From: Thermomonas carbonis
GTDB taxonomy: Bacteria; Pseudomonadota; Gammaproteobacteria; Xanthomonadales; Xanthomonadaceae
Assembly (NCBI RefSeq): GCF_014396975.1
Contig: NZ_CP060719.1
Span: forward strand, 1,584,001 to 1,648,000
DNA length: 64,000 bases
Direction of reading: 5' to 3'
The first letter of the stretch is position 1. Each line of letters begins with the position of its first letter. Both the position numbers and the translations under genes were made by a program. This document shows, piece by piece, positions 45,956 through 55,034 of the stretch. The notes under the pieces were generated by a model, which worked only from the letters and a program-made list of their open reading frames with translations, made no database searches and was not told the DNA's origin.

Positions 45956-46489
45956 TCAGCCCGAGCCCGGCCGCGCCGGCAGGCCCAGTGCGCTCGCGAC
46001 CAGTTGCATCGCCTCCATGTCGCGCTCGCGGGTGATCCAGCCGGCCAGAGTGGGTTCGCCGGTTTCGACCGTCCACAGGCAGAAGTGGCGTTCGCGTAGC
46101 TGCACGAAGGCGGCATGCAGCAAGACGGATGTGTCGGGTGTTTCGCGCGCGTCGTCGTCGAGTTGCCACTCGATCCGCAGGCGCCAGCGCGCGGCCAGTT
46201 CGTCCAGCGCCTCCATCAACCCCTGCGCATCGTCCTCGCCCACGTGGAAGCCGGATTTCCAGTCGATCGCGTCGCGCAGCAGCAGGGCGGGATCGGCGCG
46301 CTCGCCGGCCTCGTCCAGTGCGCGCTGGAAGGCAGCGAACTGCTCCAGCGCAGCATCTTCGTCATCCGGGTTGACCAGCAACAGGAACTGCCAGGCCACG
46401 GCCTCCAGCGCATCTTCGTCATCGACGCCGGCCTGCGCATGGAACGCCTGGTCGAAGTTGTCGTCGGGGTCGTATTCGTGGGCGGTCAT
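45956..46489 (-). CDS. Hypothetical acidic cytoplasmic protein
   Basis: 177 residues from MTAHEYDPDDNFDQAFHAQA, strongly acidic (many Asp/Glu). It contains WQFLLLVNPDDEDAALEQFA, HVGEDDAQGLMEALDELAAR and CLWTVETGEPTLAG. There is no signal peptide or membrane segment, and I do not recognise a catalytic motif. AGGA lies 7 bases before this ATG; the ATG just upstream (46492) is an alternative. It is divergent from yaeQ. Confidence 0.7.
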   Translation of the reverse strand: MTAHEYDPDDNFDQAFHAQAGVDDEDALEAVAWQFLLLVNPDDEDAALEQFAAFQRALDEAGERADPALLLRDAIDWKSGFHVGEDDAQGLMEALDELAARWRLRIEWQLDDDARETPDTSVLLHAAFVQLRERHFCLWTVETGEPTLAGWITRERDMEAMQLVASALGLPARPGSG

Positions 46490-46608
46490 CATCGCGTCCT
46501 GCGGTTGCGCGGCATGCACAGGCGCGCAGCATACGTCCGCGGCGTGTGCAGGGCGGCTGCCCGTAGAATGGCGCACCCTCGATCCGGCCCCGCGGCCAGG
46601 GACGCGCC

Positions 46609-47169
46609 ATGGCTCCCAAGGCCACCATCCACAAGGCCGAGTTGCAGGTCACCGACCTCGACCGCCACTACTACGCCAGCCACGCGCTCACGCTGGCCCA
46701 ACACCCATCGGAAACCGAGACCCGCCTGTTGGTGCGGTTGATCGCCTTCGCGCTGCATGCCGACGAGCGCCTGGAGTTCGGCCGCGGGCTGAGCGACGAG
46801 GACGAGCCGGCGCTGTGGCGGCGCGATTACACCGGCGCGATCGAGCAATGGATCGAACTCGGGCAGCCGGACGAAAGCCGCCTGCGCAAGGCCAGTGGCC
46901 GCGCGACCCAGGTGGTCGTGGTCGGCTACGGCGGCCAGGCAGCCGAGGCCTGGTGGAAGCGCAATGCGGCGGCGCTGGGCCGTCTTCGCAACCTGACGGT
47001 GATCGAACTGGACGATGCCGAGGTCGCGGCGGCCGCCGAGTTGCTCGGTCGCAGCATGCGGCTCACCGCGATGATCCAGGACGGCGAGCTGCAACTGATG
47101 GATGCCGATCGCAGCGTGTCGCTGCGGCCGCGGCTGCGCATGCAGGACGGCGTGGCCACGCCGGGCTGA
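46609..47169 (+). CDS. yaeQ: YaeQ family protein
   Basis: 186 residues. It starts MAPKATIHKAELQVTDLDRH and continues YYASHALTLAQHPSETETRL, which is the YaeQ signature. The fold resembles PD-(D/E)XK nucleases, but a biochemical role is not established; the E. coli protein was once linked to transcription antitermination. A TAGAAT -10-like box lies at 46564-46569. Its stop lies 6 bases from the converging coq7 stop. Confidence 0.9.
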   Translation: MAPKATIHKAELQVTDLDRHYYASHALTLAQHPSETETRLLVRLIAFALHADERLEFGRGLSDEDEPALWRRDYTGAIEQWIELGQPDESRLRKASGRATQVVVVGYGGQAAEAWWKRNAAALGRLRNLTVIELDDAEVAAAAELLGRSMRLTAMIQDGELQLMDADRSVSLRPRLRMQDGVATPG

Positions 47170-47175
47170 GGCCAC

Positions 47176-47820
47176 TCAGAGTCGGTAGGCGACGGCCTTC
47201 ATCAGCGTCGATGCCGCCGCCATCAGCGTCGGAACCGGCTGCGGCAATACCTTCGCGCCGGCATGCTCGGCGTGTTCGGCATGGCGGGCCTCGTCGTCTT
47301 TCATCACCCGCAGGATCGCCCGGCTGCGCAGGTCGGCTTCGGGCAGGGTGTGCAGGTGTTCTTCCAGGTGCGCCTCGACCTGGTGTTCGGTCTCGACCAC
47401 GAAGCCCAGGTTCCAGCCGTCGCCGCGCAGGCCGGCCAGCACGCCGATCGCGTAGCTGCCGGCGTACCAGACCGGGTTGAGCAGGCTGGGCCGGCTGTCG
47501 AGTTCGCGCAGGCGGTCCGCGCACCAGGCCAGGTGGTCGGTTTCCTCCTGCGCCGCTTCCAGCAGGTGAGTGCGGGTGGCGGGGTCGCGGGCGACCGCGG
47601 CCTGGCCGATGTAGAGCGCCTGCGCACACACCTCGCCGACGTGGTTGATGCGCATCAGGCCGGCGGCGTGGCGGCGCTCGGTGTCGTCCAGGACCACGTC
47701 GGGCGTGGATTCGCCGGGGTTGGCACGCTCGGCGCGCGGGCTGCCGGCCACGGTGGACAGCGCGTTCTGCGCCGAATCCAGCAGGCGGTCGAGCGGACTC
47801 AGGGTGCGCGAGGTCGACAT
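47176..47820 (-). CDS. coq7: Demethoxyubiquinone hydroxylase
   Basis: 214-residue di-iron hydroxylase of late ubiquinone synthesis. It has the two ferritin-like repeats: [20 protein letters not shown] ... EETDHLAWC, and [16 protein letters not shown] ... [10 protein letters not shown], supplying Glu and ExxH iron ligands. The length is normal for the bacterial form found in this family in place of UbiF. It is divergent from rplM. Confidence 0.93.
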   Translation of the reverse strand: MSTSRTLSPLDRLLDSAQNALSTVAGSPRAERANPGESTPDVVLDDTERRHAAGLMRINHVGEVCAQALYIGQAAVARDPATRTHLLEAAQEETDHLAWCADRLRELDSRPSLLNPVWYAGSYAIGVLAGLRGDGWNLGFVVETEHQVEAHLEEHLHTLPEADLRSRAILRVMKDDEARHAEHAEHAGAKVLPQPVPTLMAAASTLMKAVAYRL

Positions 47821-47850
47821 GCCTGCATTCTAGGCGGACGGGGTGGCAGG

Positions 47851-47879
47851 TTGCACGGGCCAGCGCCGCGGGCTATCAT
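47851..47879 (+). promoter_or_regulatory. Sigma-70 promoter of rplM-rpsI
   Basis: -35 TTGCAC (47851-47856), 17-base spacer, -10 TATCAT (47874-47879). This is a near-consensus promoter, giving a leader of about 115 bases before rplM. Confidence 0.75.
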
Positions 47880-48001
47880 CCCGCTCCTTTCGCACCAAAA
47901 ACCCGATCTGGGTTGGATCGAAAGAACAACGCGAGGCGACCTTCCGCAGCCGCAACCCGCTGCGCAACCAGCCCGACCATGCACCCCGTAGAAGAGTTCC
48001 C

Positions 48002-48430
48002 ATGAAGACTTTCATTGCCAAGAACGAGACCGTCCAGCGTGACTGGTACGTCGTGGACGCCGAGGGCAAGACCCTGGGTCGTCTGGCCGCAGCACTGGCC
48101 TACCGCCTGCGCGGCAAGCACAAGCCCGTTTTCACCCCGCACGTCGACACCGGGGATTACCTCGTCGTGATCAACGCCGAGAAGATCGCGGTGACCGGCA
48201 AGAAGCTGCAGGACAAGATGTATCACCGGTTCACCGGTTACGTCGGCAACCTGAAGACCGAATCCCTGGCACAGGCGCTGGAGCGCCACCCGGAGCGCGT
48301 GATCGAGATCGCGGTCAAGGGCATGCTGCCGAAGAACACCCTGGGCCGCGCGATGTACCGCAAGCTCAAGGTCTACAAGGGCTCCGAACACCCGCACGCT
48401 GCGCAGCAGCCGCAAACGCTGGACCTCTGA
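48002..48430 (+). CDS. rplM: 50S ribosomal protein L13
   Basis: 142 residues, early-assembly large-subunit protein. It begins [20 protein letters not shown], with [32 protein letters not shown] and [20 protein letters not shown]. The usual partner rpsI follows after 2 bases. In E. coli L13 represses its own operon through the leader; the leader here could do the same, but I see no specific structure. Confidence 0.97.
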   Translation: MKTFIAKNETVQRDWYVVDAEGKTLGRLAAALAYRLRGKHKPVFTPHVDTGDYLVVINAEKIAVTGKKLQDKMYHRFTGYVGNLKTESLAQALERHPERVIEIAVKGMLPKNTLGRAMYRKLKVYKGSEHPHAAQQPQTLDL

Positions 48431-48432
48431 TC

Positions 48433-48825
48433 ATGGCGATTTCCCAGAATTACGGCACCGGCCGCCGCAAGTCCTCCATCGCCCGCGTGTTCCTGCGCAA
48501 GGGCACCGGCACCATCACCGTCAACGAGCGTCCGCTGGACGAGTTCTTCGGCCGTGAGACCGCGCGCATGATCGTGCGCCAGCCGCTGGAGCTGACCAAG
48601 CACGTCGAAACCTTCGACATCGTCGCCACCACCACCGGCGGCGGCATCACCGGCCAGGCCGGTGCGATCCGCCTCGGCATCGCCCGCGCGCTGGTCGAGT
48701 ACGACGAAACCCTGAAGATCGAGCTGCGCAAGGCCGGTTTCATGACCCGCGATGCGCGTGAAGTCGAGCGCAAGAAGGTCGGCCTGCACAAAGCCCGCCG
48801 CGCCACGCAGTTCTCGAAGCGCTGA
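48433..48825 (+). CDS. rpsI: 30S ribosomal protein S9
   Basis: 130 residues. The C-terminal tail [10 protein letters not shown] reaches the P-site tRNA. It begins [20 protein letters not shown], with [20 protein letters not shown] and [20 protein letters not shown]. It is co-transcribed with rplM and terminated by a hairpin at 48913. Confidence 0.97.
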   Translation: MAISQNYGTGRRKSSIARVFLRKGTGTITVNERPLDEFFGRETARMIVRQPLELTKHVETFDIVATTTGGGITGQAGAIRLGIARALVEYDETLKIELRKAGFMTRDAREVERKKVGLHKARRATQFSKR

Positions 48826-48912
48826 TTCCTTCGCCTTCTGGCGTCGGCGCGACGGGCTTGCCGTACTTCAGTACTGTCTTCGCCGCCGCGTCTTAGCCAG
48901 AAGACGAATGAA

Positions 48913-48937
48913 CACGCGCTCCGGCGCGTGGTTTATT
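48913..48937 (+). terminator. Terminator of rplM-rpsI
   Basis: Perfect stem CACGCGC-TCCG-GCGCGTG followed by GTTTATT. Upstream of it a wider pair, CTTCTGGC (48835-48842) with GCCAGAAG (48896-48903), encloses a small GTACT-TC-AGTAC hairpin. Confidence 0.75.
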
Positions 48938-48971
48938 CGGGAATCCGGTTCGGCGTTACAATCAGTTCCAT

Positions 48972-49046
48972 AGCCCCGTCGCCAAGCGGTAAGGCACCTG
49001 ACTCTGACTCAGGCATTCGGAGGTTCGAATCCTTCCGGGGCTGCCA
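48972..49046 (+). tRNA. tRNA-Gln (anticodon CTG)
   Basis: 75 bases including the encoded CCA. The acceptor arms AGCCCCG/CGGGGCT pair fully, the anticodon stem is CCTGA/TCAGG with loop CTCTGAC (anticodon CTG, reading CAG), and the T arm is GGAGG-TTCGAAT-CCTTC. A TACAAT -10-like box lies at 48957-48962 and a terminator follows. Confidence 0.92.
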
Positions 49047-49067
49047 TCTTCCAATGCAACACCGTCG

Positions 49068-49090
49068 AAACCCGCCGCAAGGCGGGTTTT
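49068..49090 (+). terminator. Terminator after tRNA-Gln
   Basis: Stem AAACCCGCC (49068-49076), GCAA loop, GGCGGGTTTT; classic GC stem with T run. Confidence 0.85.
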
Positions 49091-49168
49091 GCGTTTGCGC
49101 GATGCCATTGCGGAATGTGTGTTCGCTGGCCGCGGTGCGACAATGCGCGCCTGCCTCCGGAGCCGCGC

Positions 49169-49912
49169 ATGGTCGCCAGTTTTCCCGCCCCGCATGCCTC
49201 GCTCGGGGGGCTCGATGCCGCACTGCGTGATCGCGGATTCGCGGTCCTCGCGCCTGAGAGCGTGGCTGCACTGGCCGGGGTCGCGCAGGCGGATCTGGAT
49301 GCGCTCTCGTCGAGCTGGAACGACTTGCTCCCCGACGAATACCTCAAGGATGGCGGCCGCTATCGCAAGCGCCGGCACTCCTGCTTCGTCGCCGAAGATG
49401 GCACCGTCAGGCAGGTGCCGCATCGCATGCACTGGCAATCCGTGGACTACAACGCCTTGCATGGCGGGATGCAGCGCTGGTTCGAGCCCATCGAGCCGAC
49501 CGTGGTCGCGCAACCCGGGTGGTCGAAGTTGCTGGGCGGACTGGCGCAAGTCTTTTCACGCCGCATGCCGGTGCCGCGCTGGTCGATCGAAGCGCACCAG
49601 TTCCGCATCGACACCGCCGACGGCCTGGGCCGGCCGACGCCGGAAGGCGCACACCGCGATGGCGTGGATTTCGTGGCGGTGTTGCTGGTGGCCCGCAGCG
49701 GCGTGAAGGGCGGCGAGACGCGAGTTTTCGAGGCGAACGGTCCGGACGGCCAGCGCTTCACCCTCACGGAGCCGTGGTCGCTGCTGCTGCTGGACGATGC
49801 GCGGGTGATCCACGAATCCACCCCGATCCAGCCGCAGGACGACTTCGGCTATCGCGACACGCTGGTGTTGACCTATCGCGCGGCGGGATTCCAGGGCGAT
49901 GAAGAAACTTGA
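49169..49912 (+). CDS. 2-Oxoglutarate-Fe(II) dioxygenase family protein (2OG-Fe_dioxy type)
   Basis: 247 residues. The iron-binding triad fits HRDGVDF (HxD) and VIHESTP (distal His), with RYRKRRHSCFVAEDGTV and RVIHEST in family positions. Relatives hydroxylate free amino acids such as isoleucine. The start is at 49169, with CCGGAG upstream. It may hydroxylate an amino acid, but the substrate is not inferable. It is followed by a 192-base gap containing the fahA promoter. Confidence 0.8.
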   Translation: MVASFPAPHASLGGLDAALRDRGFAVLAPESVAALAGVAQADLDALSSSWNDLLPDEYLKDGGRYRKRRHSCFVAEDGTVRQVPHRMHWQSVDYNALHGGMQRWFEPIEPTVVAQPGWSKLLGGLAQVFSRRMPVPRWSIEAHQFRIDTADGLGRPTPEGAHRDGVDFVAVLLVARSGVKGGETRVFEANGPDGQRFTLTEPWSLLLLDDARVIHESTPIQPQDDFGYRDTLVLTYRAAGFQGDEET

Positions 49913-50051
49913 AGGTGTGGTGTTCGTGGTGGGGTGGGACGACGCGCGACCTTCGGCGACATGGATGTCGCCGATGAGCCTCCATGGACGGATTCACGGC
50001 GTGTCGCGCGTGGCACGCCCCGGCGTGAACACCGCACCGCGCGCCGCTTTG

Positions 50052-50079
50052 CCGACACCGTTACAATTGCAACTATCAC
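50052..50079 (+). promoter_or_regulatory. fahA promoter with palindrome matching the hpd operator
   Basis: The palindrome GTTACA-AT-TGCAAC (50060-50073) is directly followed by TATCAC (-10, 50074), with CCGACA (-35-like) from 50052. Spacing is the same as at hpd: operator 8 bases after the start of -35 and abutting the -10. Thirteen of 17 bases match the hpd site including the following TAT. Confidence 0.6.
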
Positions 50080-50104
50080 CACAAAAGCAAACTCCGAGGT
50101 CGCG

Positions 50105-51094
50105 ATGAAACTGGGCTCACTCAAGGAAGGCGGCCGCGACGGCACCCTGGTCGTGGTCTCTCGCGACCTGTCCAGGGCGGTGCGGGCCACCGGCATCGCG
50201 CCGACCCTGCAGCGCGCGCTGGAGGATTGGGACAACGTCGCACCGCGCCTCAACGCGCTGTCCGAGTCGCTGGATGCCGGCGATGCCGACGGCGTGTTCG
50301 ACCTCGACATGCAAGCGCTCGCCGCACCGCTCCCGCGCGCCTATGAATTCGTCGACGGCAGTGCCTACCTGCCGCACGTCGCCCGCGTCCGCAAGGCGCG
50401 CGGTGCCGAGGTGCCAGAGAGCTTCTACGTCGATCCGCTGATGTACCAGGGCGTCAGCGCGGGGTTCCATGGCCCGCGCGATCCGGTCAAGGTGGTCAGC
50501 GAGGACTACGGCATCGATCTCGAGGCGGAGATCGTCATCGTCACCGACGACGTGCCGATGGCGGTCACCCCGGAGCAGGCCGCATCGCACATCCAGCTGG
50601 TCGGCCTGATCAACGATGTCTCGCTGCGCAACCTGATCCCCGGCGAACTGGCCAAGGGCTTCGGCTTCCTGCAATCGAAGCCGCGCAGCGCGCTGAGCCC
50701 GGTGTTCGTGACTCCGGATGAACTCGGCGCACATTGGAAGGGCAACAAGCTGCACTTGCCGCTGCTGACCCATATCAACGGCAAATGGTTCGGCGCGCCG
50801 GAAGCTGGCGTGGACATGCAGTTCGACTTCGCACAACTGGTCGCGCACGCGGCCAAGACGCGGCCGTTGTCCGCGGGCACGATCGTTGGTTCCGGCACGG
50901 TGGCGAACGAAGACACCTCGCTCGGCGCGTCCTGCTTCGCCGAGCAGCGCACGGTGGAAACCCTGCGCGACGGCAAGCCGTCCACGCCGTTCATGTCGTT
51001 CGGCGACCTAGTCCGCATCGAGGTGCTGGATGCCGGTGGCAACAGCCTGTTCGGCGCGATCGAGCAGCGGATCGAGCGGCAGGCGATTCCCTGA
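50105..51094 (+). CDS. fahA: Fumarylacetoacetate hydrolase family protein
   Basis: 329 residues, final step of tyrosine breakdown (fumarylacetoacetate to fumarate and acetoacetate). It begins MKLGSLKEGGRDGTLVVVSR. The metal site region shows SEDYGIDLEAEIVIVTDDVP, with GLINDVSLRNLIPGE and LVRIEVLDAGGNSLFGAIEQ. It is followed by maiA, giving the pair needed after hmgA. RBS GAGG lies before the ATG at 50105. Confidence 0.9.
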   Translation: MKLGSLKEGGRDGTLVVVSRDLSRAVRATGIAPTLQRALEDWDNVAPRLNALSESLDAGDADGVFDLDMQALAAPLPRAYEFVDGSAYLPHVARVRKARGAEVPESFYVDPLMYQGVSAGFHGPRDPVKVVSEDYGIDLEAEIVIVTDDVPMAVTPEQAASHIQLVGLINDVSLRNLIPGELAKGFGFLQSKPRSALSPVFVTPDELGAHWKGNKLHLPLLTHINGKWFGAPEAGVDMQFDFAQLVAHAAKTRPLSAGTIVGSGTVANEDTSLGASCFAEQRTVETLRDGKPSTPFMSFGDLVRIEVLDAGGNSLFGAIEQRIERQAIP

Positions 51095-51193
51095 CGGATG
51101 GGCGGTACCGACGGTCTCGGTGGGGTCGTGAACGGCCTTCCACGGCCACGGCCGGATCGCTAATGTGCAGTGTTACCCGTTGGGTGAGACCCG

Positions 51194-51859
51194 ATGACCG
51201 AAACGCTGCAGCTTTATTCGTACTGGCGATCCAGCGCGGCTTATCGCGTCCGCATCGGGCTGAACCTCAAGGGGCTGGCGCACAGCATCGTGCCGGTGCA
51301 CCTGCTGCGTGACGGCGGCGAACAGCATTCCGAGGCCTATCGCGCCTTCAATCCGCAGGAACTGGTGCCGACGCTGTGCCACGGCCAGCGCCGGCTCGGG
51401 CAGTCGCTGGCGATCCTGGAATACCTGGACGAATTCTGGCCGGAGCCGCCGTTGTTACCCGCCAATGCGCGCGCGCGCCACCGTGCCCGCGCGCTGGCGC
51501 AGCTGGTCGCCTGCGACGTGCACCCGCTCAACAATCTGCGTGTACTGCAGTACTTCGAGCACGAATGGAACGTGCCGCAGCCGGAGCGCGATGAGTGGGT
51601 CCGGCACTGGATCGTCGAGGGTTTCCGCGCGGCCGAAACGATGCTGGCCGACCATCCCTCGACCGGGATTTTCTGTGAAGGCGATGTTCCTGGCTTGGCC
51701 GACTGCTGCCTGGTGCCGCAGGTCTACAACGCCCGGCGCTTCGGCGTGGACATGGCTGCGTATCCGACCATCGAGCGGATCGAGGCCGCCTGCCTCGCAT
51801 TGCCGGCCTTCGACGCCGCGCGCCCGGAACGCCAGCCGGACGCACCTGCGCCGTCATGA
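51194..51859 (+). CDS. maiA: Maleylacetoacetate isomerase (zeta-class glutathione transferase)
   Basis: 221 residues. It converts maleylacetoacetate to fumarylacetoacetate with glutathione. The zeta-class signature SYWRSSAAYRVRIGLNLKGL (from residue 9) contains the catalytic Ser, and the C-terminal helical domain has CDVHPLNNLRVLQYF and CLVPQVYNARRFGVD. It lies 99 bases after fahA in the same direction. Confidence 0.93.
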   Translation: MTETLQLYSYWRSSAAYRVRIGLNLKGLAHSIVPVHLLRDGGEQHSEAYRAFNPQELVPTLCHGQRRLGQSLAILEYLDEFWPEPPLLPANARARHRARALAQLVACDVHPLNNLRVLQYFEHEWNVPQPERDEWVRHWIVEGFRAAETMLADHPSTGIFCEGDVPGLADCCLVPQVYNARRFGVDMAAYPTIERIEAACLALPAFDAARPERQPDAPAPS

Positions 51860-51863
51860 ACGT

Positions 51864-51917
51864 CAAAACGGGGACGGAGGTAGTTAAGCGCGCTTAACTA
51901 CCTCCGTCCCCGTTTTG
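51864..51917. repeat. 54-base perfect palindrome (27-base arms, no loop)
   Basis: From CAAAACGGGGACGGAGGTAG at 51864 the second half is the exact reverse complement, ending at 51917. The ends resemble ACGGGGACGGAGG-type repeats I associate with REP/RAYT-related elements. It lies between the converging maiA and pilU genes and would also serve as a terminator. Confidence 0.8.
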
Positions 51918-51925
51918 GTTAGGCG

Positions 51926-53037
51926 TCAGTGCGATCCGCTGCCGAACACGTCGGCGTAAGGATCGTGCTCGGCACCGCCACCCTCGGACAGGCGGAACTT
52001 GAGGGCCAGGCCATCGCGCGAGTCGGCGGCCTTCAGCGCTTCTTCCATCTCGATCCGGCCTTCCTTGTACAGCCGGAACAGGCACTGGTCGAAGCTCTGC
52101 ATGCCTTCCTGCAGGGACTCCTCCATCGCCATCTTGATCTCGTGCACCTGTCCGCGGCGGAGCAGGTCGCGGATCATCGGGGTGTTGATCAGGACTTCGG
52201 TCGCCGGCATGCGGCGGCCATCGACCCCGATCACCAGGCGCTGGCTGACCACCGCCTTGAGGTTGAGCGCCAGGTTCATCAGCACGTTCTTGTGCGCGCC
52301 CTCGGGAAGAAGTTGAGGATGCGCTCGATGGTCTGGTCGGCGTTGTTGGAGTGCAGGGTGGCCAGGCAGATGTGGCCGGTCTCGGCGAAGGCGATCGCCG
52401 CTTCCATGGTCGCCGCGTCGCGGATTTCGCCGATCAGGATCACGTCCGGCGCTTCGCGCATCGCGTTCTTCAGCGCAGCCTGGAAGGTATGCGTGTCCAG
52501 CCCGACTTCGCGCTGGTTGACGATCGACTTCTTGTGCCGGTGCAGGTATTCGATCGGATCCTCGATGGTGAGGATGTGCCCGGTACTGGTGGTATTGCGA
52601 TGGTCGATCATCGACGCCAGCGTGGTCGACTTGCCGGAGCCGGTGGAGCCGACGATCAGGACCAGCCCGCGCTGGGCCATGATGATGTCCTTCAGCACCT
52701 GCGGCAGCTGCAGTTCCTCGATGCTGGGGATGTCGCTGCGGATCGCGCGGATCACCATGCCGACTTCGCCGCGCTGCATGAACACGTTGACGCGGAAGCG
52801 GCCGGAGCCAGCCACCGCGATCGCCATGTTCAGTTCCAGCTCGCGCTCGAACTCGGCGATCTGCGCCTCGGTCATCAGCGAGTAGGCGACCTTCTTCGAC
52901 ATCCCGGTCGGCAGCGGCGCGCTGCCCAAAGGCAACAGGTCGCCCTCGACCTTGATGTTCACCGGTGCCCCGGACGTGAGGAACATGTCCGAGGCGTTCT
53001 TTTCCGCCATCAGCTTCAGGAAATAGCCGATATCCAT
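51926..53037 (-). pseudogene. pilU: Twitching motility ATPase PilU, interrupted by a one-base frameshift
   Basis: Retraction ATPase of type IV pili. The first part (MDIGYFLKLMAEKNASDMFL to about 245 residues) has Walker A IVGSTGSGKSTTL and the Asp/His boxes through ATLHSNNADQTIERILNFFP. The frame then breaks in the CCC/GGG run at 52301-52306, and the rest (EGAHKNVLMNLALNLKAVVS to FGSGSH) is in another frame. Inserting one C restores a normal protein of about 370 residues. It may be a sequencing error, phase variation in a short C run, or true loss. No pilT lies beside it, unlike in Xanthomonas. Confidence 0.85.
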
Positions 53038-53128
53038 GCTGTCTGCCCCTTGGCGCGGCCCCGGCGATTTGCACTGCCGGCGGCGGCTTCCCACAATGCC
53101 GTGGACGTACAGGACGCCACGACTCCCT

Positions 53129-54391
53129 ATGCAAACTAGCTTCGCACACTTCCGCCGGGCGCTGCAGGCCCCCCTTGCCGGACTGGCGCTCCTGCTTGCC
53201 GGTTGCGCCACGTTGCCGCCACCCACTGCCGAACTGGATGCCGCGCAGCAGTCCGTGGTCCGCGCAGAGGCGGCCGATGCCGAACAATACGCGGCAGACG
53301 ATCTGGCGCGTGCCCGCGACGGCTTGTCACGCGCGCAGGCGGCGATGGCGCGCGGGCGCGATGCCGAGGCCCGTGACGCGGCATTGGTGGCGGCGTCCGA
53401 TGCCGACCTTGCACGCGTGCGCAGCACCGCGGAGACCACCCGCGCCGAATTCCGCCAGCAGCAGGACGGCATCGCCGGTTTGCGTGCGCGCCTGCAGATC
53501 GAGGGCGCGCCTCCGCCGATGGATCCGTTCGGCGAAGCCATGACCGGTGTACCGCCGGCGCAGCGCTTGCAGGCGCTGGATGCCGATCCGCGGCTCAACC
53601 CGTTCGCGCAATACGAACGCCTGCAGGCGCGCCAGGCGCTGGCTGCCGTGGAAGCCGCCAGCCGCAGCAAGCAGCCGGCGGCACTCGCATTGGCTGATCG
53701 CCGCGTCGGCATTGCCGAACAGGCCGCGCGCATCGAGGCCACCCGCCGCGAGATCGACCGCCTCGAACGCGAGCGCAGCGAATTGCTGGTCGAGGCCAGC
53801 CGCCGCGATGCCGAACGCGCGCGTGCCGAAGCCGAGCGCCTGCGCATCGAAGCCCAGGTCCAGGCCGAGGAAGCCGCGCGCCTGCGGGCCCAGGCCGAGC
53901 AGGCCGAAGCGGTGCTCGACAGTGCGCAGATCGACCAGGGCGCGAAGGTCGCCGCGGCGCGCGAGAAGGAAGCCGCGCTGGCCCGCCAGGAGGCGGAATT
54001 GGTTGCCGGGGCGAAATTGCCGGCCTCGCGCCGCGACGCACGCGGCGAGGTGTTCACCCTCGCCGGTGATGCCTTCGCGTCAGGCCAGGCGCAACTGACT
54101 GCAGGAGCCGCCGCCAGCATCAAGGCACTGGGCACTTACTTGGCGGCGGTACCCGGTGGCGCGGTGCAGGTGCTGGGCCACACCGATAGCCAGGGCGACG
54201 AGGCCGCCAACCAGGCGCTGTCCGAGCGCCGTGCACAAGAGGTGCGGGCGACCCTGGTTGCGGCTGGTCTTGCGCGCAGCCGGGTCGAGGCGCAGGGCGT
54301 GGGCGAGGGCCAGCCAGTTGCCGACAACACCACCGCAGGTGGTCGCGCCAAGAACCGACGGGTAGAGATCGTGATTGCTGATAATCCCTGA
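53129..54391 (+). CDS. OmpA-family lipoprotein with DUF4398-like N-terminus
   Basis: 420 residues. It has a lipoprotein signal MQTSFAHFRRALQAPLAGLA with lipobox LLAGC, a helical Ala/Arg/Glu-rich coiled coil (about 30-110 and 185-310, DUF4398-like), and a C-terminal OmpA peptidoglycan-binding domain (about 330-420, with VLGHTDSQGDEAANQALSER and NRRVEIVI). It probably ties the outer membrane to the cell wall. It is divergent from pilU, with 91 bases between starts. Confidence 0.85.
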   Translation: MQTSFAHFRRALQAPLAGLALLLAGCATLPPPTAELDAAQQSVVRAEAADAEQYAADDLARARDGLSRAQAAMARGRDAEARDAALVAASDADLARVRSTAETTRAEFRQQQDGIAGLRARLQIEGAPPPMDPFGEAMTGVPPAQRLQALDADPRLNPFAQYERLQARQALAAVEAASRSKQPAALALADRRVGIAEQAARIEATRREIDRLERERSELLVEASRRDAERARAEAERLRIEAQVQAEEAARLRAQAEQAEAVLDSAQIDQGAKVAAAREKEAALARQEAELVAGAKLPASRRDARGEVFTLAGDAFASGQAQLTAGAAASIKALGTYLAAVPGGAVQVLGHTDSQGDEAANQALSERRAQEVRATLVAAGLARSRVEAQGVGEGQPVADNTTAGGRAKNRRVEIVIADNP

Positions 54392-54457
54392 AAAAACAAT
54401 TGTTTAACGCAATTTCGACGCAATCGAAAGGCAGCTCGGTCCGTTCGTCGCAGGGTC

Positions 54458-54674
54458 TTGCAGGGGCGGTTGTGCAGGCGTAGTGTCGATTTCCCGGATG
54501 GCTCGAATCCGCGAACCAACAGGCAGGAGACCGGTCGATGCATGACCCGTTCGACAATCGGCAGATCGCCGCCGCAAGCCAGCATCGCGGCGGCACGATC
54601 GAGGAAATCGGACGTGCCGGTCGCCTGTTGTCGTACTCCCCATCGACGCCCCGTGCTGATTGCAGCCGGGGCGT
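54458..54674 (+). ncRNA. Candidate small RNA: promoter and terminator hairpin in a gene-free gap
   Basis: The 430 bases between the OmpA-like gene and the YdcH-like gene hold no convincing coding frame. A promoter (TTGCAG 54458-54463, 17 bases, TAGTGT 54481-54486) is followed by a hairpin at 54646-54674 (ACGCCCCG-T-GCTG, loop ATTG, perfect complement) and a short T-poor run. A transcript of about 180 bases would fit. It could instead be the leader of the YdcH-like gene. Confidence 0.35.
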
Positions 54675-54821
54675 TCGCATTTGCGGGATCCGAATCGCGC
54701 ATCCGTTTTCCCGTGGCTCGCTGCAAGTCGGGCCGCACCCCCAGGCAGGTCTCGGATCTGCCACAACCGCGCCGTCCCGGCCTGTCCGGCCGGGCTCCGC
54801 ATGAGACCCAAGGAGGTTTCC

Positions 54822-55034
54822 ATGTTCGAAGGACAACCACAGACGGAACTCGAAGCGAAGATGAAGTCCAGCCCCGAGTTCCGGCAGCTGTATTACCGGC
54901 ACCAGGAGCTGGACAAGCAGGTGCTGGACGCCGAACTCGGCGTATTGCCTATCAATGACATGACCCTGGGCCAGATGAAGCGCGAGAAGCTCGCGGCCAA
55001 GGACCGGCTGTTGCGGATGTACGACACCCACTAG
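54822..55034 (+). CDS. YdcH/DUF465 family small protein
   Basis: 70-residue helical protein. It begins MFEGQPQTELEAKMKSSPEF, then RQLYYRHQELDKQVLDAELG, and ends LAAKDRLLRMYDTH, matching the DUF465 hairpin (two long helices). The function is unknown. A strong AAGGAGG ribosome site precedes the ATG at 54822. Confidence 0.85.
   Translation: MFEGQPQTELEAKMKSSPEFRQLYYRHQELDKQVLDAELGVLPINDMTLGQMKREKLAAKDRLLRMYDTH

Noticed and set aside
54538..54804. 88-codon frame starting MHDPFDNRQ
   Set aside because: Arg/Ser/Pro-rich with no ribosome site and no family resemblance; it overlaps the candidate sRNA hairpin.
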